A stretch of 64,000 bases of DNA, taken from Candidatus Desulfopertinax cowenii. Its GTDB lineage: Bacteria > Bacillota > Desulfotomaculia > Desulfotomaculales > Desulforudaceae. The notes below the pieces were generated by a model. That model saw nothing but the letters and a program-made list of their open reading frames with translations. It searched no databases and was not told the DNA's origin. Position numbers and translations under genes: made by a program. Below, one piece after another: positions 53,715 through 62,720 of this stretch. The stretch spans positions 186,001 to 250,000 of the forward strand of contig MPOA01000006.1 of NCBI GenBank assembly GCA_001899445.1, in the 5' to 3' direction. Position 1 is the stretch's first letter, and the number at the start of each line of letters is the position of its first letter.

Positions 53715-54656
53715 TTACGGTTTCCGATGCGCCACTAACACCTGCCGGTCATCTATGCTCCGGACCACCGGCGGCTCAAAACCGGCCTGCGTCAGCCAGG
53801 AGGTATACTCCTCCACCTTCCACACCCCGCCGGAAACCGAGGAAACCAGCATGTTCAAGCCCAGGCAGGGTGCCCGTGTGCTCAAGCCCCGCACGTAGTC
53901 GAGGATGACGATCCGCCCGCCGGGCACAAGCTCGTGCGCCACCCTGGCAAACAACGCCCGGTTTTCGTCGGGGCCGTAAATGTGGGTGATGTTGCCCAGA
54001 AAAGCCACCTCGTACGGTCCGGGGGCCACGGCCGCGTTGAAATCCCCGCTGACCATCCGGATGTCAAGACCGGGCGGAACTGCCGGACGCATCAGTTCCA
54101 CAACTTCGGGAATGTCCTGTACGGTAACCGCAACACCCCGCCGGGCAAAGGGCACGGCGTAGTTCAGCGGTCCGCCGCCCAGGTCCAGTAACCGCAACGG
54201 TAAAGACAGCCCCTCCAGGCACAGGTTCACCACCGCCGGGGCCACCTGGCGCGCGTGCTCCCGCATGGCGTCCATCAGGTACCGGAGGCGTTCCGGGCTG
54301 TGCTTCTTCGGGGGCGCCGTCCCGGTCCTGATCACCTCCGGCAGGGCCAGCCACGTTCGCAGTCGGGAGTAGGCGTGCATAAACGCAAACCCGGCGTACT
54401 CCTCGCTCTCCGGGTCATAAAACATCCGTCGGGCCGCCACCGTAAGGCCGACAGAACCATCAGCTAGCTCCAGGTATCCCAACTGCGCCAGCGCATCGAC
54501 GACCCGCTCCAACGCCCCACGGTGGGCACCGATCGCTTCCGCCACCTCCGCCAGCGGCCGTGGACCATCACGCAGGGCCGCAAATAGACCGCTCTTTACA
54601 CCCGCCCCGGCCAGCAACAGTTCCTCGGGGAGACGCAACTCTTTCGGATTAGGCAT
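53715..54656 (-). CDS. SAM-dependent methyltransferase (O-methyltransferase type)
   Basis: A 313-residue protein with an N-terminal winged helix (residues 10-75: GLFAALRDGPRPLAEVAEAIG) and a C-terminal Rossmann methyltransferase with SAM motif I LLDLGGGPLNYAV, IPEVVELM and VPGGRIVILDYV. This is the plant-type family 2 O-methyltransferase architecture (also seen in bacteriochlorophyll and quinone enzymes). Substrate unknown. The 170-bp gap up to the TtcA-type gene shows no clear feature. Confidence 0.88.
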   Translation of the reverse strand: MPNPKELRLPEELLLAGAGVKSGLFAALRDGPRPLAEVAEAIGAHRGALERVVDALAQLGYLELADGSVGLTVAARRMFYDPESEEYAGFAFMHAYSRLRTWLALPEVIRTGTAPPKKHSPERLRYLMDAMREHARQVAPAVVNLCLEGLSLPLRLLDLGGGPLNYAVPFARRGVAVTVQDIPEVVELMRPAVPPGLDIRMVSGDFNAAVAPGPYEVAFLGNITHIYGPDENRALFARVAHELVPGGRIVILDYVRGLSTRAPCLGLNMLVSSVSGGVWKVEEYTSWLTQAGFEPPVVRSIDDRQVLVAHRKP

Positions 54657-54826
54657 CTGATTCCTCCCACCACCTTGGCTTCAAACACCATGCGGTCCAC
54701 AGCCTGGTAAAACCATTCCTAGGGGCCCCGGTTGTTTCGGGCAATGTTTCGCCAGTTCACATCTTTTCTCCTGCCCCGTAAAAATGGCGCATTTAACCGG
54801 ATCGCGGCTCAAGTTCTCCCCCCACT

Positions 54827-55621
54827 TCAGCTTCCCTGTTCACCCCGGGCCGGCACCCCGTCCCCCGGCGGACGGCTTCGAAAGCCGCCTCGTTGTTTCC
54901 AGAGGTTTTCGAGACTCACATTCTGTAGGCCGGTGAGAAAGCGCTCCCGGAAATCTGGATATCGGGCCGACAGTTCCCTCACGATCCGCTTCATCTCATC
55001 CCGCTTGGTGAACCCGTTGTACGGGCACGGGTTCGTGATCACCGGAAGCTCTTCGGACCGGACCAGGCCGACCGTAACCCGCTCGGGCAGGTACACCAGG
55101 GGCCGGATCAGGGTCAGGCCGGTGTTGCTCAGGTAAGTACTAGGCAGGAACGTCTTCATCTGGCCCGTAAAGATCAGGTTTAAAAACCAGGTTTCGATCA
55201 CGTCGTCCAGGTGATGGCCCAAGGCCACCCGGCTTGCCCCCAAATCAAGGGCGATATTGTTCAGGATGCCCGCGCGGAGCTTTCCGCACAGCGCACACGG
55301 ATTCATGTCTGCCTTTTCGCTGATAATTTGGGCCACCGGGTGGGCGCGGATGTGCAGCGGCACCTCGAGGCGCCGGCACAACTCCCGGTGCGGCCCAAAA
55401 TCCACTTCTCCCCACCCGAGGTCCAGCATCACCGCCTCCAGTTCGAACCTCAGGTGCGAATAGCTTTTCAGGTAAGCGAGAATAAACAGCAGGGCGGTGC
55501 TGTCCTTCCCCCCTGAAACCCCGGCCACCACGCGGTCACCGTCGGAGATCATGCTGTAGTCGCTAATCGCCTTCTTGACCCGGGTAAGAAACCACCTCCG
55601 GTAGTTTCGCGTTCTGCCCAC
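54827..55621 (-). CDS. TtcA-family PP-loop tRNA-thiolation-like ATPase
   Basis: A 264-residue protein with the PP-loop GVSGGKDSTALLFI, Cys pair NPCALCGKLR, SRVALGHHLDDVIET and a third Cys in TNPCPYNGFTKR. TtcA adds sulfur to C32 of tRNA using a [4Fe-4S] cluster; related proteins have other targets. The start is GTG 55621 (AAGGGAG 7 nt upstream) because the longer ORF runs toward gap. The Cys pattern fits TtcA, but exact target is not proven. Confidence 0.88.
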   Translation of the reverse strand: MGRTRNYRRWFLTRVKKAISDYSMISDGDRVVAGVSGGKDSTALLFILAYLKSYSHLRFELEAVMLDLGWGEVDFGPHRELCRRLEVPLHIRAHPVAQIISEKADMNPCALCGKLRAGILNNIALDLGASRVALGHHLDDVIETWFLNLIFTGQMKTFLPSTYLSNTGLTLIRPLVYLPERVTVGLVRSEELPVITNPCPYNGFTKRDEMKRIVRELSARYPDFRERFLTGLQNVSLENLWKQRGGFRSRPPGDGVPARGEQGS

Positions 55622-55764
55622 AGTCTTTCTCCCTTTCGCCGATCCTAAAGACCCGGAAAACCGGTCCGGACTGAAAAGCGTACCCGCGCCCGCCGGTATA
55701 ATCGGGTTTTGCATGGGTATAATAGCCCGAGATCAGCGCAAAGTGCAAGGAGGGCAACCAAGGG

Positions 55765-56823
55765 ATGACTATTCGCGTGGGAATCAACGGTTTCGGCCGG
55801 ATTGGGCGCAATTTCTTCCGCATTGTTCACGGTCATCCGGATCTGGAGGTGGTGGCCGTCAACGACCTGTCCAACGCGGCCACCCTGGCGCACCTTTTGA
55901 AATACGATTCGGTGCACCGCACCTTCGAGGCTGACGTCCGGGTAACCGAAAACAGCTTCTGGGTTGACGACCAGGAAATTGCCGTTTACGCCGAGCCGGA
56001 CCCGGCCCAACTCCCTTGGGGCAAGCTGGGGGTGGACGTGGTGGTCGAATGCACCGGTCGGTTCACCAAGGCCGAAGGTGCCGGCAAACACCTGCAGGCC
56101 GGGGCGCACAAAGTATTGATCTCCGCACCGGCCAACGGCGAGGACGTAATGATTATCATGGGAGTGAACGAGGAACGATACAATCCGGACCGGCACCGGA
56201 TCATCTCCGCCGGCTCCTGCACCACTAACGGCTTGGCGCCGGTGGTGAAGGTGCTTAACGACCACTTCGGTGTCAAACGCGGTTTTATGACCACCACCCA
56301 CTCCTACACCAACGACCAGCAGTTGCTGGACCTGTCCCACCGGGACCTGCGGCGCGCCCGGGCGGCGGCCATGTCTATCATCCCGACCACCACCGGCGCG
56401 GCCAAGAACGTGGCCGGGGCGATTCCCGAACTGGAGGGAAAACTTACCGGGCTCGCCCTGCGGGTACCCACGCCGAACGTTTCAATTATCGACTTCGTGG
56501 CGGAGGTGGAGCGGTCAACCACCAAGGAAGAGGTCAACGATACCCTGCGGGCGGCCGCCGAGGGCGACCTGCTGGGCGTTCTCGCCTACAACGAACTGCC
56601 GTTGGTATCGGTGGACTACACAGGGGACCCGCATTCCTCGATTGTGGACGGGCTTTCCACCATGGTTATCGAGGGAACGCTGGTCAAGGTCCTGGCCTGG
56701 TACGACAACGAGTGGGGCTTCTCCAATCGCCTATTGGACATCATCCTATACATGCACTTCCGGGAAACGGTGGGCGATGCGGCCCGCGAGAAGATGCGCG
56801 CGGCGGTGCGCCTGCGGCACTAG
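55765..56823 (+). CDS. gap: Glyceraldehyde-3-phosphate dehydrogenase
   Basis: A 352-residue enzyme of central carbon flow, converting glyceraldehyde-3-phosphate and phosphate to 1,3-bisphosphoglycerate. It has VGINGFGRIGRN, VNDLSNAATLAHLLKYDSVH and the catalytic Cys152 in SAGSCTTNGLAP, with His in TTTHSYTNDQQLLD and C-terminal WYDNEWGFSNR. The usual second Cys (CTTNC) is Gly. ATG 55765 has AAGGAGG 11 nt upstream, and TATAAT lies in the 140-bp gap. No other glycolysis gene follows; the next gene is convergent metF. Confidence 0.96.
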   Translation: MTIRVGINGFGRIGRNFFRIVHGHPDLEVVAVNDLSNAATLAHLLKYDSVHRTFEADVRVTENSFWVDDQEIAVYAEPDPAQLPWGKLGVDVVVECTGRFTKAEGAGKHLQAGAHKVLISAPANGEDVMIIMGVNEERYNPDRHRIISAGSCTTNGLAPVVKVLNDHFGVKRGFMTTTHSYTNDQQLLDLSHRDLRRARAAAMSIIPTTTGAAKNVAGAIPELEGKLTGLALRVPTPNVSIIDFVAEVERSTTKEEVNDTLRAAAEGDLLGVLAYNELPLVSVDYTGDPHSSIVDGLSTMVIEGTLVKVLAWYDNEWGFSNRLLDIILYMHFRETVGDAAREKMRAAVRLRH

Positions 56824-56863
56824 GAAAACGCAAGGTATCGAGGAGCAGCACTTTCAGGGTTGC

Positions 56864-57790
56864 TCAGACTGGAAGGGCCGGGCGGGGGTACAGTCCTGCC
56901 CGTTTTACGATTTCGGGCACGATTTTTTCCCAAGCAATGGCCATGATGTGCACCCCGGCCACGCCTTCAATTTCCCGCAGTTCCCGGATCTGCTCGACGC
57001 AGAGGGACACCCCTGCCGCGGCCAAGTCGGCGGCGGATTCCAAGCGGGCGAGTATTTCGTCCGGGATGGTGATCCCGGCCACCTGGTCGCGCATGAACCG
57101 GGCCATGCGCACCGACTTCAGCGGCGTCACCCCGGCCAGGATGCGGCAGCGCCGGTGGAGTCCACGCCCCCGCACCAGGACCATGAATCGCCGAAACCGT
57201 TCCAGGTCAAAGACGCACTGGGTCTGGATGAATTCGGCCCCAGCTGCAATTTTCTTCTCCAGCCGCAGCACCCGCATCTCCAACGAACCGGCGAAGGGGT
57301 TCTCCACCGCCCCGACGAAGAAACGGGGGCGCTCCCCGCGGATCGGTTCGCCACATAGGAATTCACCCGGCTCGCCCATCCGCCGCACCATCGCCACCAT
57401 CTGGATCGAATCAAGATCAAAAACGCCCCGGGCCTCCGGGTGGTTGCCAAACCGCTGGTGGTCTCCGGTGAGGCACAATAGGTTCCGGATCCCCAGACTC
57501 CAGGCGCCCAGGAGGTCACTTTGAATAGCGATCCGGTTCCGGTCGCGCCCGGTCATTTGGACCACCGGTTCCAGGCCTGCCGACCGCAGGTGCACGGCCG
57601 CAGCGATGCTGGAGAGCCGCACCACGGCGGTCTGGCAGTCGGTGATGTTGACTGCGTCCACGTAGCCCTTGAGGTAGGCGGCCTTTTCCAGCAGCTGGTC
57701 CGCGGCCGCTCCCTTCGGCGGGCCGACCTCGGCGGTCACCACGAATTGCCCGTCCCGGAGCAAGCGCGCGAAATTACTTGCGGCGTTCAC
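56864..57790 (-). CDS. metF: Methylenetetrahydrofolate reductase
   Basis: A 308-residue TIM-barrel flavoprotein that reduces 5,10-methylene-THF to 5-methyl-THF in the methyl branch of the Wood-Ljungdahl pathway. It has FVVTAEVGPPKGA at the start, VNITDCQTAV, NLLCLTGDHQRFGNHPEA and GAEFIQTQCVFDLERF. Start overlaps the end of metV by 4 nt. With metV, mvhD and hdrA it forms a coupled electron-transfer unit, as in acetogens. Confidence 0.95.
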   Translation of the reverse strand: MNAASNFARLLRDGQFVVTAEVGPPKGAAADQLLEKAAYLKGYVDAVNITDCQTAVVRLSSIAAAVHLRSAGLEPVVQMTGRDRNRIAIQSDLLGAWSLGIRNLLCLTGDHQRFGNHPEARGVFDLDSIQMVAMVRRMGEPGEFLCGEPIRGERPRFFVGAVENPFAGSLEMRVLRLEKKIAAGAEFIQTQCVFDLERFRRFMVLVRGRGLHRRCRILAGVTPLKSVRMARFMRDQVAGITIPDEILARLESAADLAAAGVSLCVEQIRELREIEGVAGVHIMAIAWEKIVPEIVKRAGLYPRPALPV

Positions 57791-58446
57791 CCACTCGCAC
57801 CCCCCGAACTTCGCGGGCCGCCATTGCCGTTCGCCCAGTTCCGGGGACGCCGAATTTGGGCCAGCAGTTCAAACCGGCCCAGGGCGGACAATCGCTCCCA
57901 AACCAGGCTCCAGGCGCAGGGCACGTCATCTCCGACCTCGCAGCGGCTATCCTGGGACCCCCCGCACGGCCCGTTCAGGATGCCCTTGGCGCACCGGGCC
58001 CGGATGCAGATCCCCCCGGTCAGGTGCAGGATGCAGTCCCCGCACAGCCGGCATCTTTCCTCCCAAGTGCCCGGCGCCGCCAAACCACCCACAAAGCGGG
58101 TGTTCAACGCCGGAAAAACCGGTACTTGGGGAAAACGATCGGCCAGAAACTGCACCCCCACGCCGCAGCCCAGGGAAAGTACCGCCCCGGTCCGGCCCAC
58201 CGCCGCAGCCAGCTCCTCGATGAATTCCGGCTCGCACTGCCGGGTAACACCGGCCACCTCGGTTTCCAGCGCCACGCCCCTGATCCGGAAATGAATCCGG
58301 AGCGCGGCCGCCAGTTCCTCGGCCTGCCGCACGCCGCCCACGCCGCAGATGGCCGTGCACCCCGCGCAAGCCGCCACCAGCAGGCGGGGAAAAGAGCTGA
58401 CCATTTCCGCTACTTCGGCAAAGGACTTCGCTTCAGCCACGATCAA
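57787..58446 (-). CDS. metV: MetV, methylene-THF reductase zinc/Fe-S partner subunit
   Basis: A 219-residue protein rich in cysteines: ACAGCTAICGVGG, LSLGCGVGVQFL, CRLCGDCILHLTGGICI, RCAKGILNGPCGG and CEVGDDVPCAW. This is the MetV (methylene-THF reductase C-terminal domain) pattern. In Moorella MetV forms a complex with MetF and Hdr/Mvh-type subunits. It overlaps mvhD by 14 nt. Confidence 0.9.
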   Translation of the reverse strand: MIVAEAKSFAEVAEMVSSFPRLLVAACAGCTAICGVGGVRQAEELAAALRIHFRIRGVALETEVAGVTRQCEPEFIEELAAAVGRTGAVLSLGCGVGVQFLADRFPQVPVFPALNTRFVGGLAAPGTWEERCRLCGDCILHLTGGICIRARCAKGILNGPCGGSQDSRCEVGDDVPCAWSLVWERLSALGRFELLAQIRRPRNWANGNGGPRSSGGASG

Positions 58447-58876
58447 CGCCGCTCACCCCGCTCTTCCCCCGCTGCCGCACCGGCGAAGGTGGCAACCCCC
58501 GGATCCGGGCCGCGAACTCGCCGGCGATTTCCCCGAACCTGGCCGCCATTGCCGCCGATACCTGGTACATCTCCAGCCTTTCGGCCTCCAGGCCGATGTG
58601 TTCCAGCGCCGCCCGCAGGGTCTGTACCCGCTCCCGGGCGCGCAGGTTTCCCGACTTGTAGCGACACTCGCCATCCAGGCAACCGGCAACGAACACCCCG
58701 TCGGCGCCCTCTTCGAAGGCGGACAGCACCACCGCGGGTTCCACGGCCCCGGTGCAGGGAATAGCCACGATGGTGATCTCCGGGTCGTAGGCCACCCGCA
58801 GCGACCCGGCTAGGTCAGCGGCGGCATAGGCGCAGTTACAGCAGCAGAAAGCAATTATCCTGGGATTCGGGTTCAT
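58433..58876 (-). CDS. mvhD: MvhD-like hydrogenase iron-sulfur subunit
   Basis: A 147-residue protein with IIAFCCCNCAYAAADLAG, VAIPCTGAVEPAVVL and VFVAGCLDGECRYKSGN, the cysteine pattern of MvhD, which carries a [2Fe-2S] cluster to HdrA. It overlaps hdrA by 4 nt, so both are translated together. Confidence 0.92.
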   Translation of the reverse strand: MNPNPRIIAFCCCNCAYAAADLAGSLRVAYDPEITIVAIPCTGAVEPAVVLSAFEEGADGVFVAGCLDGECRYKSGNLRARERVQTLRAALEHIGLEAERLEMYQVSAAMAARFGEIAGEFAARIRGLPPSPVRQRGKSGVSGVDRG

Positions 58877-61845
58877 CCGGCCACCTCCCGTAAACCGGCC
58901 CGCAGGAGCGCCAGGAGCTGCTCCTGGCGGTAACCGATCAGGTGGATGGCCCTGTTAGGACATTCTGCCACGCAGATCCCGCACCCCTGGCACTGCACCG
59001 GCTCGATCCGGGATGTGTTCCCCACGATGACCGGAACGTTAAACGGGCAGACCCGGACGCAGCGCAGACAGGCCGCGCACCTGTCTGGGCTGACCCGGGC
59101 GTACACCCCGCGGGCGCGCACCTCTCCCTTGCTCAGGACGGCCGCGCACCGGGTCGCCACCGCGCGCCCTTCCAGGAGGCTCTCAGACAGCGTTTTGGGC
59201 CCGGCGGCGTCGCCGCACATGAACACACCCGCGGCGGAGAAATCCACGGGCCGCAGGGTGGTGTGCGCCTCCAGGAAAAACCCGTCCCGGTCCGTGGGTA
59301 CCTTGAACAGGTGCGCCAACGCCCGGCTGTCCCCGGAGGCCTCGGTGGCCGCGGCCAGGATCACTAGGTCAGCCGCGATCCGGATCGGACGTTTCAGTAC
59401 CGGATCGGTTATCGCAACCGTCACCTGCTTTCCGGCGGGCGCCAGTGCCGGTTCCCCCCGGGGCTGGTAACGGATGAACACAATCCCACGGGACCGGGCA
59501 CAGGTATATAGTTCTTCGTCGGCGCCGTAAACGACAAGATCCCGGAACAGCACATAAATGTTACGCTCGGGATCAACCTCTTTCATTTTTAGGGCCAGCT
59601 GCAGGCTGCGGCGGCAGCAGGTCCGGCTGCAGTAGGGTCGTTCCTTGCTGCGCGACCCGACGCACTGGATGAACACCACTGTGCCCGCGTCCGGGTCCGG
59701 CTGCCGCTCAGCCTTGGTGAGCGTGCACACCGCCGGGTGCTCCCCGTACAGGTAGCCATCCGGCCGTGCTTCCCGTGCTCCGGTGGCCAGCACCACCGTG
59801 CCGTGCCTTACGGTCTGCCCGCCCCGCAGGCGGGTGTGAAACTGCCCGACGTGACCGTCCACGGCCACCGGTTCATTGTCCGGGTAAAACCGGACCAGCG
59901 GGTGCTGTAATGTCTGTTCGGCCAGGGACCGGACCGATTGGGCGTCTGGCAGGCCGTCGCCCGGTCCCGGCCGGTAGCCGCCCCCCGCCTGCGCCTCTTT
60001 TTCGACCAGGTGCACTTCGAAACCCTGTTCAGCCAGCCCTAGGGCGGCGGCCAGCCCGGACGGACCGGCACCCACCACCAATGCCGCAGGCACCACCGGC
60101 ACCGTAACGTCGATCACCGGTTCCAGCAGACGGGCCTTGGCCACCGCCATGGCCACCAGCTTGCACGCCTTGGCAGTTGCCACTCGGGCATTGGTATGCA
60201 CCCAGGCACAGTGGTCGCGGATGTTGGCCATCTCGCACAGGTAGGCGTTGATCCCGGCTTCGCGAAGCACCTGCTGAAAAAGGGGTTTGTGGCTGCGCGG
60301 GCTGCAGGCTGCCACCACTAGGCGGTTCAGGCCGTATTCCCGGACCACGTCGCGGATCCGGCTCAGGCTGTCCTCGGAACAGGCGTGGGTCATTTCCAGG
60401 GCCAGCGCCACCCCGTCCAGCTTTTCCGCCGACCGGACCACCACCGGAACGCTCACCACCCCGGCGATGTTGGTCCCACACCGACAGACCACCACGCCCA
60501 CCCGCGGCACTTCTTTCCGCACGTCCCGCCCGGGTGCCAGCGTCTCGCCGCGCTTCTCCGCACCCCGCGCACCGGCCAGCAGGGCGGCAGCCTCGGCCGC
60601 CGCGGCGCTGGATTCGATTACCGCCCCGGCGATATCCTTGGGACCCGCGAACGCCCCGGCCGCAAACACACCCGGCCGAACAGCGGCGGTGCCGCCCGGC
60701 GCCGCCGGGGTGCAGAAACCATGCCGGTCCGGTTTTAGTCCGAGCCGCCGCGCCAGTTCGACCGCCCCGGACGGAGGCTGTACTCCGACGGACAGCACCA
60801 CCAGGTCGAAAACCCGGCGGCCCGCGCCCTGCTCGTCAGCGTAACGCAGTTCCAGTCCGCCGTCCTCAACTTGGCGCACCGAATCAACCCCGGCGCGCCA
60901 CAAACACACGCCCGCCTGCTCAGCTCGCCGGCGGTACCGTTCAAAACCCTTGCCAAAGGTACGCATTTCCTGGTAGAAGATCACGGTCTCCAGCGGTCCC
61001 TCGGCCTGTTCCCGCGCCGTGACCGCCGCCTTGAGCGCCGCCATGCAGCAGACCGCCGAACAGTATTCTCGGCCAAGCGCCCGGTTACGGGAACCGACAC
61101 ACTGGATCCAGGCGATGCTCCGCGGCGCCCGGCCGTCCGAGGGGCGCGCCAGCCGGCCCCCGAAGGGTCCCCCGACGCTCAGAAGCCGTTCGAACTCCAG
61201 GCCGGTGACCACGTCGGAAAACCGGCCGTACCCCAGGTTTTCCAGGGGCGTAGGGTCAAACGGTTCGTAACCGGGACAGAGGATAACCGCCCCCACCTCG
61301 ATCTCCCGGGTCCGCTCCGGTTCGTCGAGCGTCACCGCCCCCGCGGGGCAGGCCGCCACGCACAGGGTGCACTCAAGGCAGGCTCCCCGGTCAATGGCGA
61401 AGGCCCGGGGGTAAGCCTGAGGGTAGGGCTGGAAAATCGCCTTGCGGGTGCTGAAGCCCATGTTGAAGGCGTCTGGGATTTCAACCGGGCAGACGGCGGC
61501 ACACTCGCCGCAGGCTTTGCACTGCTCCGGGTCAACACCCCGGGGGAGACGGCGCAATATCACCCGGAACCGGCCGGGCTCCCCGGCAACATCCTCCACC
61601 CGCGTGTTGGTGAGAATGGTGAGGTTTGGGTGCCGGGCGCACTCCGCCAGCCACGGCGAAAAAGAACACAGCGAACACTCGTTGGTTGGGAAAGTTCTGG
61701 ACAGGAGGGGAACTTTGCCACCCAGGGCGAAAGCCTCGTCCACCAGGTAAACCCGGAACCCTCCCTCGGCAAGATCAAGAGCGGCCTGGATTCCCGCAAC
61801 GCCGCCCCCGGCCACCAGGACCGCTCCCACTCGGTTGACTGCCAA
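58873..61845 (-). CDS. hdrA: Double-length HdrA (two fused HdrA-type units)
   Basis: A 990-residue heterodisulfide reductase subunit A-like flavoprotein. Residues 1-430 form one HdrA-like unit with FAD motif VAGGGVAGI (11-19) and ferredoxin clusters CKACGECAAVCP (109-120) and CLECTLCVAACP (156-167). Residues 449-990 form a second unit beginning VGVVVCRCGTNIAGVV, with VGAGPSGL (591-598) and C-terminal clusters CAACLRCVRVCP (923-934) and CQGCGICVAECP (952-963). Each unit has an ECSLC-, YCSAVCC- or YCSRTCC-type segment for Fe-S binding. No HdrB or HdrC gene is present. It probably passes electrons, possibly with bifurcation, between MvhD and MetFV or ferredoxin. Confidence 0.93.
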   Translation of the reverse strand: MAVNRVGAVLVAGGGVAGIQAALDLAEGGFRVYLVDEAFALGGKVPLLSRTFPTNECSLCSFSPWLAECARHPNLTILTNTRVEDVAGEPGRFRVILRRLPRGVDPEQCKACGECAAVCPVEIPDAFNMGFSTRKAIFQPYPQAYPRAFAIDRGACLECTLCVAACPAGAVTLDEPERTREIEVGAVILCPGYEPFDPTPLENLGYGRFSDVVTGLEFERLLSVGGPFGGRLARPSDGRAPRSIAWIQCVGSRNRALGREYCSAVCCMAALKAAVTAREQAEGPLETVIFYQEMRTFGKGFERYRRRAEQAGVCLWRAGVDSVRQVEDGGLELRYADEQGAGRRVFDLVVLSVGVQPPSGAVELARRLGLKPDRHGFCTPAAPGGTAAVRPGVFAAGAFAGPKDIAGAVIESSAAAAEAAALLAGARGAEKRGETLAPGRDVRKEVPRVGVVVCRCGTNIAGVVSVPVVVRSAEKLDGVALALEMTHACSEDSLSRIRDVVREYGLNRLVVAACSPRSHKPLFQQVLREAGINAYLCEMANIRDHCAWVHTNARVATAKACKLVAMAVAKARLLEPVIDVTVPVVPAALVVGAGPSGLAAALGLAEQGFEVHLVEKEAQAGGGYRPGPGDGLPDAQSVRSLAEQTLQHPLVRFYPDNEPVAVDGHVGQFHTRLRGGQTVRHGTVVLATGAREARPDGYLYGEHPAVCTLTKAERQPDPDAGTVVFIQCVGSRSKERPYCSRTCCRRSLQLALKMKEVDPERNIYVLFRDLVVYGADEELYTCARSRGIVFIRYQPRGEPALAPAGKQVTVAITDPVLKRPIRIAADLVILAAATEASGDSRALAHLFKVPTDRDGFFLEAHTTLRPVDFSAAGVFMCGDAAGPKTLSESLLEGRAVATRCAAVLSKGEVRARGVYARVSPDRCAACLRCVRVCPFNVPVIVGNTSRIEPVQCQGCGICVAECPNRAIHLIGYRQEQLLALLRAGLREVAG

Positions 61846-61869
61846 ACCTGCCTCACCCCGTGCCTTGGA

Positions 61870-62664
61870 CTAACGCTTCTGGAAAGTTTTCAGGAAGGAA
61901 TCGCAGTAAACCTCCCGGTTCAACAGGATGTTCGCGGTGGCGATCGCGTCTAGCAGGGCCGCGTCACCCACGTCGAGAATCGCCGCGTCGAGACCGGCGG
62001 CCATCGCCATCACTAGGTAGGTGCGGTTAATTAAGGAGCGCTCCCGTGCCCGCTGCGAGATATTGCTCAGCCCCACCACGGTCCGCGGCGGCGGTGAGGC
62101 CAGAAGCTTTACCTGCCGGATGGTTTCCAGCACCTCTATGGCGTGTTCCTGGGCTACGTTCACCGGCAGAATCAACGGGTCAATGAATAGGTCTTCCATC
62201 GGGATTCCGTGGGCGTCGGCATTGGCCACCAACTCCATCGCTAGGGTCAGGCGGTCGCCGGCATCCTTGGGTACGCCCCGCTCGTTCATGGCCAGCCCGA
62301 TGATCGCCGCCCCGTATCGGACGGCCAGCGGGAAAAACTGGTCCATCCGCTCCTGGTCGGCGCTGGTGGAATTGATGATCGCCTTGCCTTGGTGCACCCG
62401 GAGCCCCGCCTCCATGGCGCCCGGGTTCACCGTATCGAGACAACACGGCAATCCGACCGCTTCCTGGGCGGTCCGCACCAGCCATTCCACGATCGCCGGC
62501 TGTTCCTCGGCCGCGACCGCTGGACCGGTGCTGATGTCCAGGTAGTGCGCCCCGGCCTGCGCCTGCCGTTTGGCCCATTCTGCGACGGGACCGGGTTCAC
62601 GCTTTTCGATAGCTTCACGGATGTCCCGAAACATACCGTTGATTCTTTCGCCGATGAGGATCAA
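61870..62664 (-). CDS. acsE: Methyltetrahydrofolate:corrinoid/iron-sulfur protein methyltransferase
   Basis: A 264-residue pterin-binding TIM barrel with MILIGERINGMFRDI, GAHYLDISTGPA, CLDTVNPGAMEAGL, IINSTSADQERMDQFFPLAV and VGLSNISQR. AcsE moves the methyl group of methyl-THF to the corrinoid iron-sulfur protein. It lies between acsD and hdrA, 24 nt before hdrA. Confidence 0.95.
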   Translation of the reverse strand: MILIGERINGMFRDIREAIEKREPGPVAEWAKRQAQAGAHYLDISTGPAVAAEEQPAIVEWLVRTAQEAVGLPCCLDTVNPGAMEAGLRVHQGKAIINSTSADQERMDQFFPLAVRYGAAIIGLAMNERGVPKDAGDRLTLAMELVANADAHGIPMEDLFIDPLILPVNVAQEHAIEVLETIRQVKLLASPPPRTVVGLSNISQRARERSLINRTYLVMAMAAGLDAAILDVGDAALLDAIATANILLNREVYCDSFLKTFQKR

Positions 62665-62720
62665 GCGGTTACCTCCTCAAAGAACTAAGAATTCAGGAGT
62701 TGGAATTCAAGTTTTGGAGA

